NCBI GenBank assembly: GCA_009869945.1
Contig: WIXG01000184.1
Coordinates: forward strand, 92,410-156,409
Source: Mesaphorura yosii
Taxonomy: Eukaryota > Arthropoda > Collembola > Poduromorpha > Tullbergiidae
DNA: 64,000 bases
Reading direction: 5' to 3'
Position numbers and translations under genes: made by a program. The notes beneath the pieces were generated by a model. That model had not been told where the DNA came from. It did no database searches and was given only the letters and a program-made list of their open reading frames with translations. Shown here piece by piece: positions 12,801-25,794 of this stretch (the first letter of the stretch is position 1; every line of letters starts with the position of its first letter).

Positions 12801-15800
12801 TACAAATTGCGAATTCCGAGTAATCCTCGCGCAGATTTTAATTCTACGTAAGAATACTAATATTAATAGCTCGCTCGCCGACTGTAGGAAATCTAATTCT
12901 TCGCATTTCATTGGAATTTGCAACGTTGTTATTTCGTTCCCATTTTTATCACTTGTCAAGGATCCCCAACACCAATTTCGTTTGGACTTGGCAGATTTGG
13001 CAAGATTTATGACTGAGTTAGCAAAGCGTAGCAATCAATTTTGTACGTAACGAGCACAGGAATTCCATTTGCCGCGTTTATATAAGTTGACAAGTATGGG
13101 GCACATGACTGAACAAACGAACGCGTGCGTCAGAATTATGCACGGATACAAATACAATGTAACAGTCTGTCTTGTGACCTTCACAGAGTTTAATATAATT
13201 TGTGAGGAATATGTAATTACATAAGTTGGTTAGGTTTGCACTGAATTGCAGTGTGCCTGTGCCCTTTCGCAGACTGCTCTGCTGTCAAAGCATGGTCATA
13301 ATTACGTGCTTCCTGTTCTTTGACAAGATTGACTTGTAAAGGCTGTGCGAGGTTTTTGGAAACTAATTTCATTACTGCATTATTGCAATACCACGCCTGC
13401 TACAGGCTACAGCATTAACCCAATTTTGGCAAGTGGAAATTACATTTTTCTGGTTCAATTCGGCTCTAAAAATTCAGCAAAAACTGAATCAGTTTAAAGT
13501 CGGGGTAATAAAATTCTCTGCGTGCGAGGTGTCAAAGAAGTCATAAATTACTAATACGAAATTAACCTTTAACATGGCCCATATACACCCGTACGTTCTC
13601 AGAGCAGAGTAGAGCAGGATGCTGCCTTGAATTAAGTTCGGATTTTACCGTGCCTAATATTTTGAAAATTATATTAACCTCAAGGTCCCAAGTCATGATC
13701 AATTGCTGTATTAACAAGAAACAAGCGTTGTCTTACGCGTTTCGTATTACGCTCTTGTGCACTGTAAACAACATCTTTCTCATAATGAAACTAAATTACT
13801 CAATAATTCACATGCGTGAGCACTGTAAGACTTTTACGTGCAAACTTGTTCAGACTCATGCATTATTTCGCGCTTTATGACCGAGCAGAATTAAGCCATT
13901 GTTTTCAACTCTGCCTAAAAGATTCCATAATATTTAATAACTCCCCAAAAAATAAACACTCACATTGATGTTGATCGAAGAAGCTGATTGCGTCCGACCT
14001 GTGTTCTGATTATATTTATAAATGAGGAGAGCTGCCAGAGCAAGCGAGCAAGAAAAAAGTACCGCTGCATATCCTTAACCTCAATCTTTTTTGCAACCGG
14101 ATGAAAGAGTTCCTTTTATAATGTATGCGCCAGAATTATGATGCTGCATTACATGGATCGCTGCAGAATTTAGCTGCGCTGCGCTCATGATTAGTGACAT
14201 GCAACACAGCAGGCAGACTCCAAAACACCTTGTGTGTGTAGTTTATATTCCTATGAGCACCTTCCGCCTGTACGCGCAAAAATCTGTAGATTCCTTGAAA
14301 AATGCGATTACAAAATCACGGCAAGTTTATTGTAAAAACTCGCGAATTTTATTTCCGTTCGGCTGCAACGTGCCAAGCATTGTGGCTGCGAGTCATGGAC
14401 AAACCAGTTTTTCATAAAGTGAAGGATTGAGGAGTCTGCTGCATGTCTGTTGCATTGTACCAGACTCACCCCATCGTACAAAGTGCAGACTGAAGCCTCT
14501 CAAGTCGGTCAGTACGAGATTTAATAAGGATGCGGAGATTAAGAAGCATTGTTCAGAGATTGGAGCTGGGAGCAGCTGAGATAATGGCTCGATACGTGAG
14601 ACAAAGTTTATAAAGCGAATGCGTACTAATGATATCATGGTGGTTAATTTCTGACTCCTCGACGAGAAAAGTTTTGTCTTTCCGTTTCTTGATATATTCA
14701 GACGCGCATTATGTATAGAGCACAGCACATCAATCATATTTACCATTGTGATCCTATCTGGTGTTGAAAATATGGGTCTCCGATACTCGACTGACTCGTT
14801 GGCAAAGTCAGGCTCGGTCTGCATTAACGACAATGACAATTAAGCCCCGGTGTAGCAGGAAGGAAGGATGAAAACATGTGAATTAGGAGCCTAATGCAAA
14901 GATCGGAGATTAAGCACCACGCATAAGCATGTGACTAATTAGGTGCATTTATCAAATGTTTCACGCTAGCCTCGATTAGAACCTACCGAAGACGAAGATG
15001 CTCATTGTCATTCCCTTCTGTTTGCATTAGCGTTGGCTAATTTTAGTGCCACCGCAAGCGCTGGCCTTTATTTGCTCTTCCTCTTAGTTTCTTGTGACAT
15101 TAAACAATGAAAACCTTCCAATTCAAGTAGCCAAAGATGCAGACTCTTAAGATGCACTTGGAAGACAAAAAGACATTAAACGAATTGACACTTGTGAGTC
15201 CAATGTCAAGTTTCACGTGCCTTTGTGTTTGCATTTCACTTTTGCTCTTTCTTACATCATCGCTGTTGGCATTCAATCATTTACTTAAGGTGTTTCATCA
15301 TCATCGTTGTGAGTTCAAGTTCTCGAGGCGATACAATAGAACGTGACATTATTTTTCAATCATAAATATAAATCACTCTTATACCATTGCATTGTGCGCC
15401 TGACTGGCTGCTGCGCTACTGCATTATCGAGCATTGTGAGTGTGTATAGCGAAAACTGCTTGACAACTTTTGATTTTTATCGCATTGGAATTGCAGTGTG
15501 GTAATTGGCGCATGCCTGGTTGGCTTCGCTGCGCTGCAACTGCAGCGAGTGTCACTCTGCATTAAAGGCGAAGGGTTATGGCGTCTGTCATGTGCATGAT
15601 GAATAGATTGAAAGGCAAGGCACAGATTAATTGGCGAGATTTGGGATGAACTTGGACTTCTATATAAGAGCATGTACTACATCGCCTCATTAAGAAAACA
15701 CTGGTTGCAATGCCACAGACATGATACTCGATCCTCTGAGCAAGTTCACTCCCCACGCATTTCGTTCCCAATACAACTCGACTTCTTTTCAGAAAAGAGC

Positions 15801-18800
15801 AAATGACAACGCGTCGAACGCGTTCATCGCGATGCTGTGTGACTCTGCTGATCTCTGAGACCAGTTCGTGCTCTTTCTTTCTGCGACGCATTTCGCAATG
15901 GCGTGCGAAGACGAGGAGGAAGGAAGTATTCTTTGTTCGACGACTGAGGGTCATTGTGTGCAGGACGCGCTCGCGAATTGCGAGTCATTCAGTTGAAACC
16001 CCGTTCAAATCTGGCATTTCTTTTGAAAGCAATCCCTTAACCTTACATCCTTATCTCGGTTCACACTTCACACACACGCATTCACGTTCGTCTCGTCATC
16101 CGAGTGGATATAAATTTTTTACACTTATACGGTGGTTAGTTTGACGATCATGTGGCAAGAGAGCCAGAGTCAGGAAACTTGCGAATTTCAGAACAGATTT
16201 TATGGGCAGTTATTTGTTCGCACCGCTCCATTACTCTGAAACATGCCCACGTTCAGATTCGAGTTTATTTTCATGTTCGGCAGTTTTTACGACGATGCTT
16301 TGATGACAAACTCCTTTTATTCGACTGCGATCTGAATTTAAGACCGTGCTTCGCTCTTTCCGTTCGAGGGAACGAATTGCGCACGTCTTTCTGCACCTCA
16401 CCAGATGACTTCCGCGAAAGCAAAGGAAATTGAACGTTGGGTGACGTGTTATTGATTTCACGTGTGCTAACTGTTTCCTACAACGCGCATTGAGATGCGG
16501 TGATATTTGAAGGCTAAGGGTGCGTTACTATTTATTTAATTGCTGATACGTTTTGTCGTTTCCTTTCCACATTAGTCTCGAACCCTATCGCTTCGTGTTG
16601 TTATTGTCTGGATCAATTACATACGCTTCAGAAGTACGTGCCTCTGCTTCTTTCGGCGACGCGAGGTGCTCAGGTGGTCTTGCCATATCGAATGACCTTT
16701 TATCAATTCCCGTAAACATTCGGAAGTTGTGAGCATTTAAATGCGCATGACATTTCAAAGCCGTCTTGCACGAGATTCTTCATGAAGAGAGTAAACAAGA
16801 GATCAAAGAAACACGAAAGGGAGGCACCCAACGCGCGCAGGAACTGTGCAAGCAATAAATAAGCTCAAACTTTCTAGAAGATGCGGGGTAAATTGCTGTC
16901 GCTGTACTCCTTCTAAAATTTCCTGCCTGGGCGAAAAGAAAAGGAGCGTGTATGAATTATGCTTCGAAATGAGTAATTTCTGGCTGTTCAGGTCATAAAA
17001 TACAACAATGCGAGATTGCCTTTCTCATTCATTAGAATCGAATTGTTTCCGCCGTTGCTGATGTCTAATGCGCGAGTACAAGAACGCATAAATTGTCGCC
17101 GTCTTCTCATTTTGTCAAACGTGTCTCTCTAACACTAAAGACACTAACGAGATTTTAAGTTTATCTATAAAAAGGACTGGCACACCTTTAAAAGGAGATG
17201 AGAAACAACGCCCCGTCATTTGCACGAGAACAGGAACGAAGCAGCAGCGCACTGTGACGTGCTTCGATGAAACCATTTCAGAGAGAACAATGAGGCTCTA
17301 CCTGCTCTTTACCGCGTTAATAGTGGGCCTCAATCGAGAGAGTTGAGACGTGCTTGACAATAAAAAACGTGCTCGTTGCCGTCGTTGTAGGACGGTTATT
17401 ATGGATTTATTGAAGGCACTCGAAAGATGGCAAGCAGGAATTGACATTTAAGAGACTATGAAAATGCTGTTGACACTGATAATTTCTTGCAGCGTAATCA
17501 GTCTGGAGGAAGCTTGTGGAGGCCGTGAGCGATTAGAGTTCCCTACCCAATCTTCTTTCTTCATTCATTCTTCTTTCCAACTGGTGCGTATAATTCGAGT
17601 TTGAGTTCCGTACGTGTTCGACTTTGGAAAGTGCAATATGGCATTTGCTAATTACGAAGTAAAGAAGCCAGCGTACATAAAAATAGCCTGAAAGTTCAAT
17701 GAATTATGCACGTGAATAAATTACATGTTCCTAAATGAAAGTCGGCTTATCTTAAGTCAGCACTTTCGCTTCCATTTTTACGACCGGACAGGCCTTGGGT
17801 GGTTTCTTAACCCCTGCCAGATATCAAATGACAGGACACAGAAACAAAAACCAATCTTTACGGCACTCCCTTTGTATCTTAGCCTGAGTGGCGAGTGTGA
17901 GTGGGTTGAACGGACAGGACGACACAGGTGCCGCATGCACAAATGATGTCTGGAAACTTTGAAAGGAATTGCTTGTTGCTTGTCCAGTTGACTGTTACAA
18001 ATTGTATTTTCTGACACATCATTTTACCCGAACGAACCTTATCATTTTTCGCTTCGATTCAATTTCTTCAGGAAATGTTCTATTTTAGGCGAGGTTAAGT
18101 TCAATAAATCATGTGAAAATCCTGTGATTCTGCATAAAATCTCACATCTCTCCGACACACGTGTTCTTTTTATGAACGTTAAGATAGACAGACCATTAAA
18201 GGTGAAAGCTTGTGTTGCAGATTTTGTCGGAAAATGTCTTTTGTGAATTCAATAAAATTTCACTACAAGGCTGCTATTTGGCCTGAGTAGAATGACGAAG
18301 GGAGAAGCGTGCAAAAATAATCCCCACTCACAAACCGCTGTTGGCAACATTACACAAAATTTTCCTCTCGTCTCCAAAATTTCTTACTTATGCCATACAC
18401 AAAATTAATCCACGAACAAGCAATAAGGATGCTCACGCATCGACTTCAACAGATTTGTTCTTGCACAAAAGACCAGGTCACTCTCAAGGAAAAACAGTTT
18501 CAGATGTAACTAGGTAAATGTGTTGATACTCTTAAAGAGCCGAAATCTGGGCAAAGCACCGACGACACAGATTCGGTATGTTTCTTCAAGAAAAACATAG
18601 ACGTGCCGTTTATATGTTACCAAGAATTTGAGGAGGAAAACGGTGGTTGCTTGGAACTGAATCGAGGTTATTTCCTCAATACTCAATCCAGTTTGTACGC
18701 GTACCTACAAAGCGTTGTCAGGCTGATAAATGCACCCATGCCAATATTCATTTTGTTCGCCGTCTTTTGTTTACCGCCGTCTGCTTCATGTTCACTCAGC

Positions 18801-20593
18801 TTCTACCCGTGTCCATGTCGTATGAATTTGTAGGAGGTGAAACGAATCCATCAACCTCTTCTGATTTATTTGTCTTGCATCCACACTCACGCATTCAACT
18901 AAGCATATGGGAGGATTCTCGCTATGCCAATAAGAGAAAATCACTTTGTGATTGGCGAGGAAAGCTGCTTTCACCAATTCTCTGTGGCCATCGTCCACGA
19001 GCCGCTCTCCGTCTGTGCAAGGCACTCACATTGAGCCAGCGGTGGCAGGTCAATTTTATCATTGATTGAGTACGTCATTCGAGTTCTTAGAACCCATGTC
19101 TTTTTTGTGTTCTTTGCTATACTCAAGCGTGCCGGCGCAAAAAGAACCGCAAAGCTTTGCAGCGCATTTCCTCACGCCCAAATAAGGCCCGTTTCACCGT
19201 CATTTGCGACGAATTTAGTTGCTTTGGAATTTCTGTTCGTGTAAAATCCGCATGTCATACTTCCTGCTGCTCGTATAAAGCTAAAAGTATCAACTCACAT
19301 CGTCGCACCTGCACCGAGGAGATGAGTCAGGCGGATAACGTGCGTTAAAGATCTACCCGAAACACACTTACGAATTATCAGAGGAAAATTCGTGCCTGCT
19401 CAGTCGTTAATTTGAGGACATGCAAGAGGATGGCCCGATAATTTCGCACAAACATGAGATTTGAGCGCTAGACGATGATTTTCGCAAGTGGAAGCGAATA
19501 AATTTAATGATTGTGCTAATTGCTACTTTATATAAGATCTTCCTCGAGCACAGTCATTCTCTAAATTAAAAGTAACGACTTGCGAAGAACAGAGAGCATT
19601 AATTATTGTACTTGAGACCTGAACGTGATAATCGTGATGCGGATCGTAAAATTCGTAACACACCACGCAGAAATGGCGCAGGTATTGCTTGCTTGTGCGA
19701 AAGTTTGCTGTTGTCTAATAATAACGTATCGCTGATTTCAGCATTCGTCCTGGGGAATTAATCATTCGTTTCATTATCTTTGATATTGAAGGACAGACCC
19801 GAGTCGAGGGAGGATGAGTTGTGCGAGTGTGAGAACATGGCAAAAACCTATAAAACGTGTTTGCACTTGATAGCGTTCGCCGATCCACCTGACGACGTGG
19901 TGATAAGAGCATAAGCCATTTTTCGCTTGTCATAATAAAGGACTTGGTCGACGTTTTTATATCTCGAAATTTGAGTAGTGCGAATTATAATATTGATGAT
20001 TGCGACAAGACAAGGGCTCAGTGCGTGGATTTCCAACTGGTGAAACTTCAGTTCAGTTGGATCTTGTCGTTGGCGAGTGGAGTACCGTCGCTTTGTCACG
20101 CTTAAAATTCACTCGTCGTTCGTTCTCAGTTCTAGTTCCTTGTGTACCTGGCTAGCTGGCTGGCCCTGGCTCGCATTGATATTCTGTGAATACTAATTAG
20201 CTCTAGACTCGGTCTTGGCATTGAAAATCTGTGCTGTGAGCGTCAGCGTTTCGATTTCATTAATGCAAGCGGCGTGCCGTGGTGTGTAAAAGGTTTTTAT
20301 GATTTTGAGGAGATACTATAAACCAGAGTTTCATTGTGTTTTGTGTTCCACGCGAAATTAAGGCAATCAATACAGAAGTATTCAGATCAGGAGTATTTAT
20401 TATGGGCCTCATTAACGCACTGCATCACTTGAGCGCAGGAGAGGAGAAGGTCAGATGATTATTAATCACCTCACAAAGTGGCAGAGCAGGGCGCACGAGA
20501 AAGAGTAGCACGTCATGTGTAATAAAATGTGTGATCATGATTAAATCAGAGTGCTGCAATTAGCAACAAAATCCGTCACTCACTCGCACGTTC
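9806..20593. other. Probable long first intron or upstream region of MOB2
   Basis: No coding sequence I can support lies here. If the 9483-9805 exon is real this is intronic for that isoform, and the last kilobase is the promoter region for the 20594 exon. A let-7-like 12-mer occurs at 10568-10579 but has no hairpin partner. Open frames such as the minus-strand 148-codon one at 14393-14839 have no recognisable domain and no splice context. Confidence 0.45.
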
Positions 20594-23505
20594 ATGTCTC
20601 GGCTCTACGATTCGTGCATGGAAGTTTTTACCTCTTGTTGTGGAAGTGCGGCTGATCGAAGACGAAGCAGAAAGTCGCACTCACTTTGTAAAGACAATCG
20701 CGGTGATTCCTCCGACTTTAATGAAGGACCTTACGTGAGTTCTGAGAGTGAGAAGCTAGCTAAGAGTGACATCGCGAGCATGACCGCACACAACGGCGTC
20801 GGTCACATTACCTTTCGGGACGGTGCGAATGGTGCTCGAGTGCACACGGTGACCGGTGAAAACAGTAGCATGGCGAAGGATCAGAACCGTCCGTCACCCA
20901 ACGGTGATGGGAAATTGAAGTCTGCATCTGCCAAGAACGGAGGAAACGGATCGGCCCTTGTCACCAACGTTCAAGACAAATTATTTGACGGGTTGATGAA
21001 ACTTTTTTCGGACACTTTGGAATCTCTTGTCTTTGTGCTGTGTCCAGTCGGGTCAGTTTCTCACGGGAAGGTTCACATCACATTCGTTTTGTGCACTGTT
21101 CATCTGCCCTCGTTTTTGTCCTTTCTTGACTTTCTTCTGGCTGCAAATAAGAAATCAGGGGCTAGCGTACGCTCTTTGGCGATTCTGTAATCCACAATCT
21201 TTCAGACGTCTCTAGTTTTGTAATGTCATGGCACAACTGCATGTGATCATGAATTTAGTTGTTAATTGTGACCGAGTAATCGCTTTTGTTACAGTCTATT
21301 TATGAGGCGAAGTGAAACCGCTCCAAACTCGACTTGTTTACTCCTTCTCTGGTTTCCTTCGTGCAACGAAGCCTTACTCCAAGTCAAGTAAATCTGAAAT
21401 TAGCATACGAGCCCCTACCTCGGGACAGGAATTGAGCATTGTCTCAAAATTTGACCATATTTAATACGCCGTTCACTTCACGACTAATTAATTTATACAG
21501 AGTCACGACCTGCATCCAAGATTTGCAATGTCTCAATTTGCCATGCTCATGAGTTTGTGAGTCTCAGGGACTCTCGACTTCTCAAGGTGTAGATTTGAAA
21601 CAGATTTGATTGGGAATTGTATTTGGCACTGAGTAGGACTGCAATCATGGAAAAATGCACTCCATGAATTTCGTGGTGATAGCAGAAATATTCAATAGTC
21701 TCCATGTGTGGGATAGCCCGCCATTGTGAGCTATGCGGATATCTCGGACCACACACGCAAAAATTATCGCACTGCTATTACAAGCGTAGGTGACTAATTA
21801 TCAGCAAGGCCCGAATGAGATTCCCGAGCCCCACAGGATAAACCTTGATACTTTATTTGCATTAGCCAGAAAAGGAATGAGTGACAAGTGGCTGCCCATT
21901 TATCGATAATTCAATTTACGCCACGCTGGACTTGGCATTGCTAAATTGCGAGGATATGAAGAAGAATACAGCTAACGCTCTGTGCTTATGCTTTCATGCT
22001 CATGTCATGTGCTGAGACTCTCCAGCTTGAATTCTCTCAACTTTTCGCTTAACCAACCTTACAAAAGTCGACTCCAATCTAACTGACTCTGTTTTTTTGT
22101 TTGATTACAGGAAAGCCCGGCGAAAAGAGAAAGATCCTGGGTCCAGTGGCGGCGTTGGGGGCGACGAGGGAAAGTTGTACTTGCAGTCGGCGCTTCTCGA
22201 GAAGCACGTTAATGAGACTGAACTTAGTCGGCTGGTTGCAATGCCAGAAGGAATCGATGAAAATGAATGGATTGCATCTCACAGTAAGTCTGGGACCCGC
22301 CCTGCTTATCTTAATCCCGCGTTCCCGTCCTTGTTCAAAGTTGCTAACAGTCTGCCTTCGTTTTGCAGCCATTAGTCTGTTTGAGCACGTGAATCTAATC
22401 TATGGAACTATTTCCGAGTACTGTACCTCAACCACCTGCCCTGATATGACTGCTCCCTGCACCAGGTGAGTAACTTCGACGAGATAAGATTTGGACTTGT
22501 GGGTAAAAGCGTAATTGTCTGTGATTAACAAGTTAACGGGCTTCGTCGTAATTCCTTGTCGAACAACACTTGAAATGTCATGCCATGGATAGCGTTTAAC
22601 TCAGCCTTTGTGTTATTGCTACCGTTTCTGTGGTTTTCTATTGCGTACTATATGACATTGAGTTTGAGTATCCACGTCCGTCAAATTTCGATAATGGCCT
22701 TGATTACATTACATGCATGAAAATGAAAAAGTAACCAAATTGCTAATTTTTTGCAGAAACTATCTGTGGTTTGATGAGAAAGGGAAGAAAGTAAAAGTGG
22801 CCGCACCACAGTACATTGACTACGTCATGACTTTTATTCAAAAGACTATTATGGATGAATCTATATTTCCAACCAAATCCAGTAAGTCCACACCTGGTTT
22901 TGACCCACGCCCTTGGGCGATGATTGGCTCGATTTGTGTTAATGAGATCTTTGTCTTTTTTTTTTAAAGCCAATGCATTTCCTAGCTCTTTTATGCCATT
23001 CGTGAAGAAGATATTTCGTCTGCTGTTTCACGTGATCGCTCATATTTATCACAGTCACTTTCGACAAATTGTGCTCCTTAGCCTTCATGCCCATCTCAAC
23101 TGTGTGTTTGCGCACTTCACAATGTTTAACGAAGCATTTAAATTAGTAGAGGAAAAAGAAACCGAAGTCCTTCAGGTAAGTATTTTCTGTTCGTATTTAG
23201 TATGAGAACTTGCTTGAATCCATTTTAACCTTTGTCTATGTTTGTGTTTGCAGGACTTGGCACTCGCCATGAAGCTAAAATGTGATCTGATAGTGGAAGA
23301 CGATCCTATGAATAGCGAATCCAATAAGGAAAATATTCTGTCCAAATCATCTTCTTCTCATGGAGCGTTCCCTTCGTCGCATGCTGGTTCCAGTGGGACT
23401 TCGAACGCCGCAAGTTCCTCCACGTCGTCGTTTAGTCCAACATCAGAAGGCTCACTTCTCATGAAGGAGCCTGCCTTAGTCAGCATCTCCTCAGCCTCGC
23501 GCTAA
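20594..23505 (+). CDS. Mob2: MOB kinase activator-like 2 (MOB2)
   Basis: MOB2 is a small zinc-binding adaptor that binds NDR/LATS-family kinases (Tricornered in flies) and regulates cell morphology and polarity. CDS exons: 20594-21051, 22111-22283, 22369-22465, 22757-22881, 22970-23175, 23254-23505. All introns are GT-AG and the frame is kept at every junction, giving 436 aa. Residues 1-153 form an isoform-specific, Ser/Gly/Asn-rich N-terminus. KARRKEKD follows at 154, then the Mob1/phocein domain from about residue 180 to 350. The zinc ligands are visible as Cys229 and Cys234 (EYCTSTTC) and His309 and His314 (AHIYHSHF). The block WFDEKGKKVKVAAPQYIDYV is typical of MOB2 rather than MOB1/3/4. 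The C-terminus, from about residue 370, is a Ser-rich low-complexity tail (SSSSHGAF, SSSTSSFSPT). The first exon ends at CGG|GTCAGT; this donor is weaker than consensus but is in the right phase. Identity is very secure for 22111-23505 and moderate for the first exon. Confidence 0.9.
21052..22110 (+). other. MOB2 intron before the conserved core exon
   Basis: This 1.06-kb intron separates the 20594 first exon from the shared exon at 22111. The acceptor is a clear T-rich tract ending TTGATTACAG|G. I see no further coding or RNA gene inside it. Confidence 0.6.
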
Positions 23506-25036
23506 CTGGGGAGGGTCGAGCAAGCAGATGTTTATTTTGGATTCTCCGCGACAGAAACAAATGCTATTCACATCAATCAAAATTCTAGACTAGCAACCGA
23601 GAAGCAAATCATTATTTTAAGCTCTAAAAGCATCAAATTTAACTTTGGGGGTAACTTGTTCATTTAAGCGTAAAGTAGCATTTCGAAAATGTCGATTGAG
23701 TTGCCACAATTTCCATATCGATGGAGCCGCATTAGAATAGCCAAGTTTAGTTAAGTAAATAGGCAGGCTGATAGCCAAGTCAACTTGATTGAATGTCCAA
23801 TTAAAATACAATATTTGTAAACCTTCTAACTCATCAGCGTTGTTGTACCTGCTCCCTCTCCTTTGGTTCCGAATTCATTCTGTCGCGATTAATTTTGAGC
23901 CAAAAGTTTGGATATCAAAAGAGAACAGAAGGTTTACGGGTAGTGTGTTAGGCATTTCTAGTTTGGTTGGTCAAATTTCATGTGATCCTATTCTATTATT
24001 AATACGTGCTGTACGAGAAGACACCGCAGGAAGAGAGAAAATAAGAAAGAATCGAGTGTAATGCGCATGTCAAATCGGTGAACAATCCTTTGTGGCGATT
24101 GCTTCGTTATTTTCTTGTCTTTCATTTATTTTGCAGACAATCCTGAATTGATGCTCGTAGCCCAACTAACTTACTTTCTTGGACTTCTCAGTTTCAGTTT
24201 CCTGTACCTACTTTAGCATTTAGCGTAGCGCGAAGACATTTTCCAGGTTTTGTTGAATGACTTGTGTTTCCAGACCATTGTGATGAGGTGTAACATTGAG
24301 TCACCATGCTTGAGTTGTAGAATCCAAATGCGTATCAGTGCTTAGGTAGGACGTAGATGAAACTAATATTTCCTTGCGTTTGGTAGTATTATTAATTCCT
24401 CACACCATTCATAACAATCTTGTATAGTCAACAACTTTTATTTATTTACGTAGTTTTAGTTTCTTGTACTGTGAAAGTAGACTCTACCATGCATCATGCT
24501 ACCATTTAAATTATTTTAACGGGAAATGAGTTACCGTAATCGCAATGATGAATTCTTTACCTAGAATGCTGACTTTAGAGTATGTTCAGACTTGATTTGT
24601 AAGCGAATCTGTACTCTGATCGCACAATTGTTCCATGCATTGTCGCCTGCAGAAAGACTGTTGCGGTTTGATAATTTCACAAAGGGTTTCTTTGTTTATA
24701 CTTTCCTTGAGTACTCAAGTTTTAGGTGAGACAAAATAAGAATGAGTAGCTAGGTTTTAATTGTAATGATAATATTGTCAAAATATTATTGTTATGTTGA
24801 TAATCAGTATTAACCACGATTTTAGTAGTCATGCGTAACTTTATTATGTTATTTTGAAGAATGATGCGTGAGGAATGAAAGGGCGAAAGTAGTGGACGTG
24901 AATTGTAGTCCGTTCCGTTTCCGACAGTGTTAGAGTAGAGCAGCATTTATTCGCCAATTTCTGAGTTAACAATTAAAAAGTTCCTAAAGTTGACAAAAGC
25001 GAAAATCACTGACTAAACACTAAACCTGAGAATAAA
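23506..25036 (+). other. MOB2 3' untranslated region (approximate)
   Basis: The MOB2 stop codon is TAA at 23503-23505. The following 1.5 kb is AT-rich without a supportable reading frame. An AATAAA polyadenylation hexamer lies at 25031-25036, and a second at 25220-25225 just upstream of the SF3A2 promoter. Either could define the transcript end. The extent is inferred from these hexamers only. Confidence 0.4.
25031..25036 (+). promoter_or_regulatory. Candidate MOB2 polyadenylation signal
   Basis: AATAAA lies about 1.5 kb after the MOB2 stop codon and before the SF3A2 promoter. An alternative AATAAA lies at 25220-25225. Confidence 0.35.
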
Positions 25037-25563
25037 TGAACATCTGCATGGAATAATTGTAGTTTGAACCAAACCGTTCGCACCAACTTCGGTTTAGACC
25101 CCGCGTAAAACATAAACATACTAATTTATGTCAAACATTCTACAAATTACATACACCTCAAATGATAATGATGATTGTTAATGTTCATAGAGAGAGTAAA
25201 GAATTATTAGGTAACTTGAAATAAAATACACATTCAAACTTGCTCGCATTGTCGCACCACACTTATTTCAGTTCAAGCGAGTCAGGTGTACTGTGAATTG
25301 GCAATTGAAAGAATCGGGAAATCTCGTGCAATTCAATTGGGCAGATATTCCAACATTAAAGTTGACACCATTAACGCAGCATTTATGAAATACATTTGCT
25401 GCAGATGACGGGTGAAAAGCAGACGCTTTGAAGACGCCTCAAAGAGAAAGAACAACGGCGACGATTGAGACTCTGTGCTTGGCATCGCATTGCGCGAGTG
25501 CTTTGAAATTTGCGACTCGCTCACCGAACCAACGCGCACACGCAGAACGCTTTTAACCAGTTC

Positions 25564-25578
25564 TGACGTCATATCAGT
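25564..25578 (+). promoter_or_regulatory. Candidate SF3A2 core promoter: CRE palindrome plus initiator
   Basis: The full CRE/ATF palindrome TGACGTCA (25564-25571) is followed three bases later by TCAGT (25574-25578), the arthropod initiator consensus. The pair sits about 220 bp upstream of the SF3A2 start codon and just upstream of a probable 5'UTR intron. The motifs are seen directly; their use as the start site is inferred. Confidence 0.4.
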
Positions 25579-25671
25579 TCAGTAGTGAATAAGTTAGTCG
25601 AACCAGTAGTGAACAGGTGATACTTCTAATTGCATACTCTTCAACACTGAGCTCTCATTAAGCTCTCCTTG

Positions 25672-25769
25672 GTAAGTTTTAAAACGAATATGGGAACGTG
25701 AATCAAGTACCAGTTCAGTCCACCAATGCTAATTACCAGTAATTACTAATACTCTTGGATTAGGTACAG
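25672..25769 (+). other. Probable 5'UTR intron of SF3A2
   Basis: A strong donor (TTG|GTAAGT, GT at 25672) and an acceptor (AGGTACAG, AG at 25768-25769) bracket 98 bp just upstream of the SF3A2 ATG at 25795. The intron size matches the short introns within the gene. It is entirely non-coding, so reading frame cannot confirm it. Confidence 0.45.
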
Positions 25770-25794
25770 CCCAGGCTGCATAACTGAAGCCAAA

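Noticed and set aside
14393..14839. 148-codon minus-strand open frame
   Set aside because: No recognisable domain, no splice context, and a composition like the surrounding non-coding DNA.
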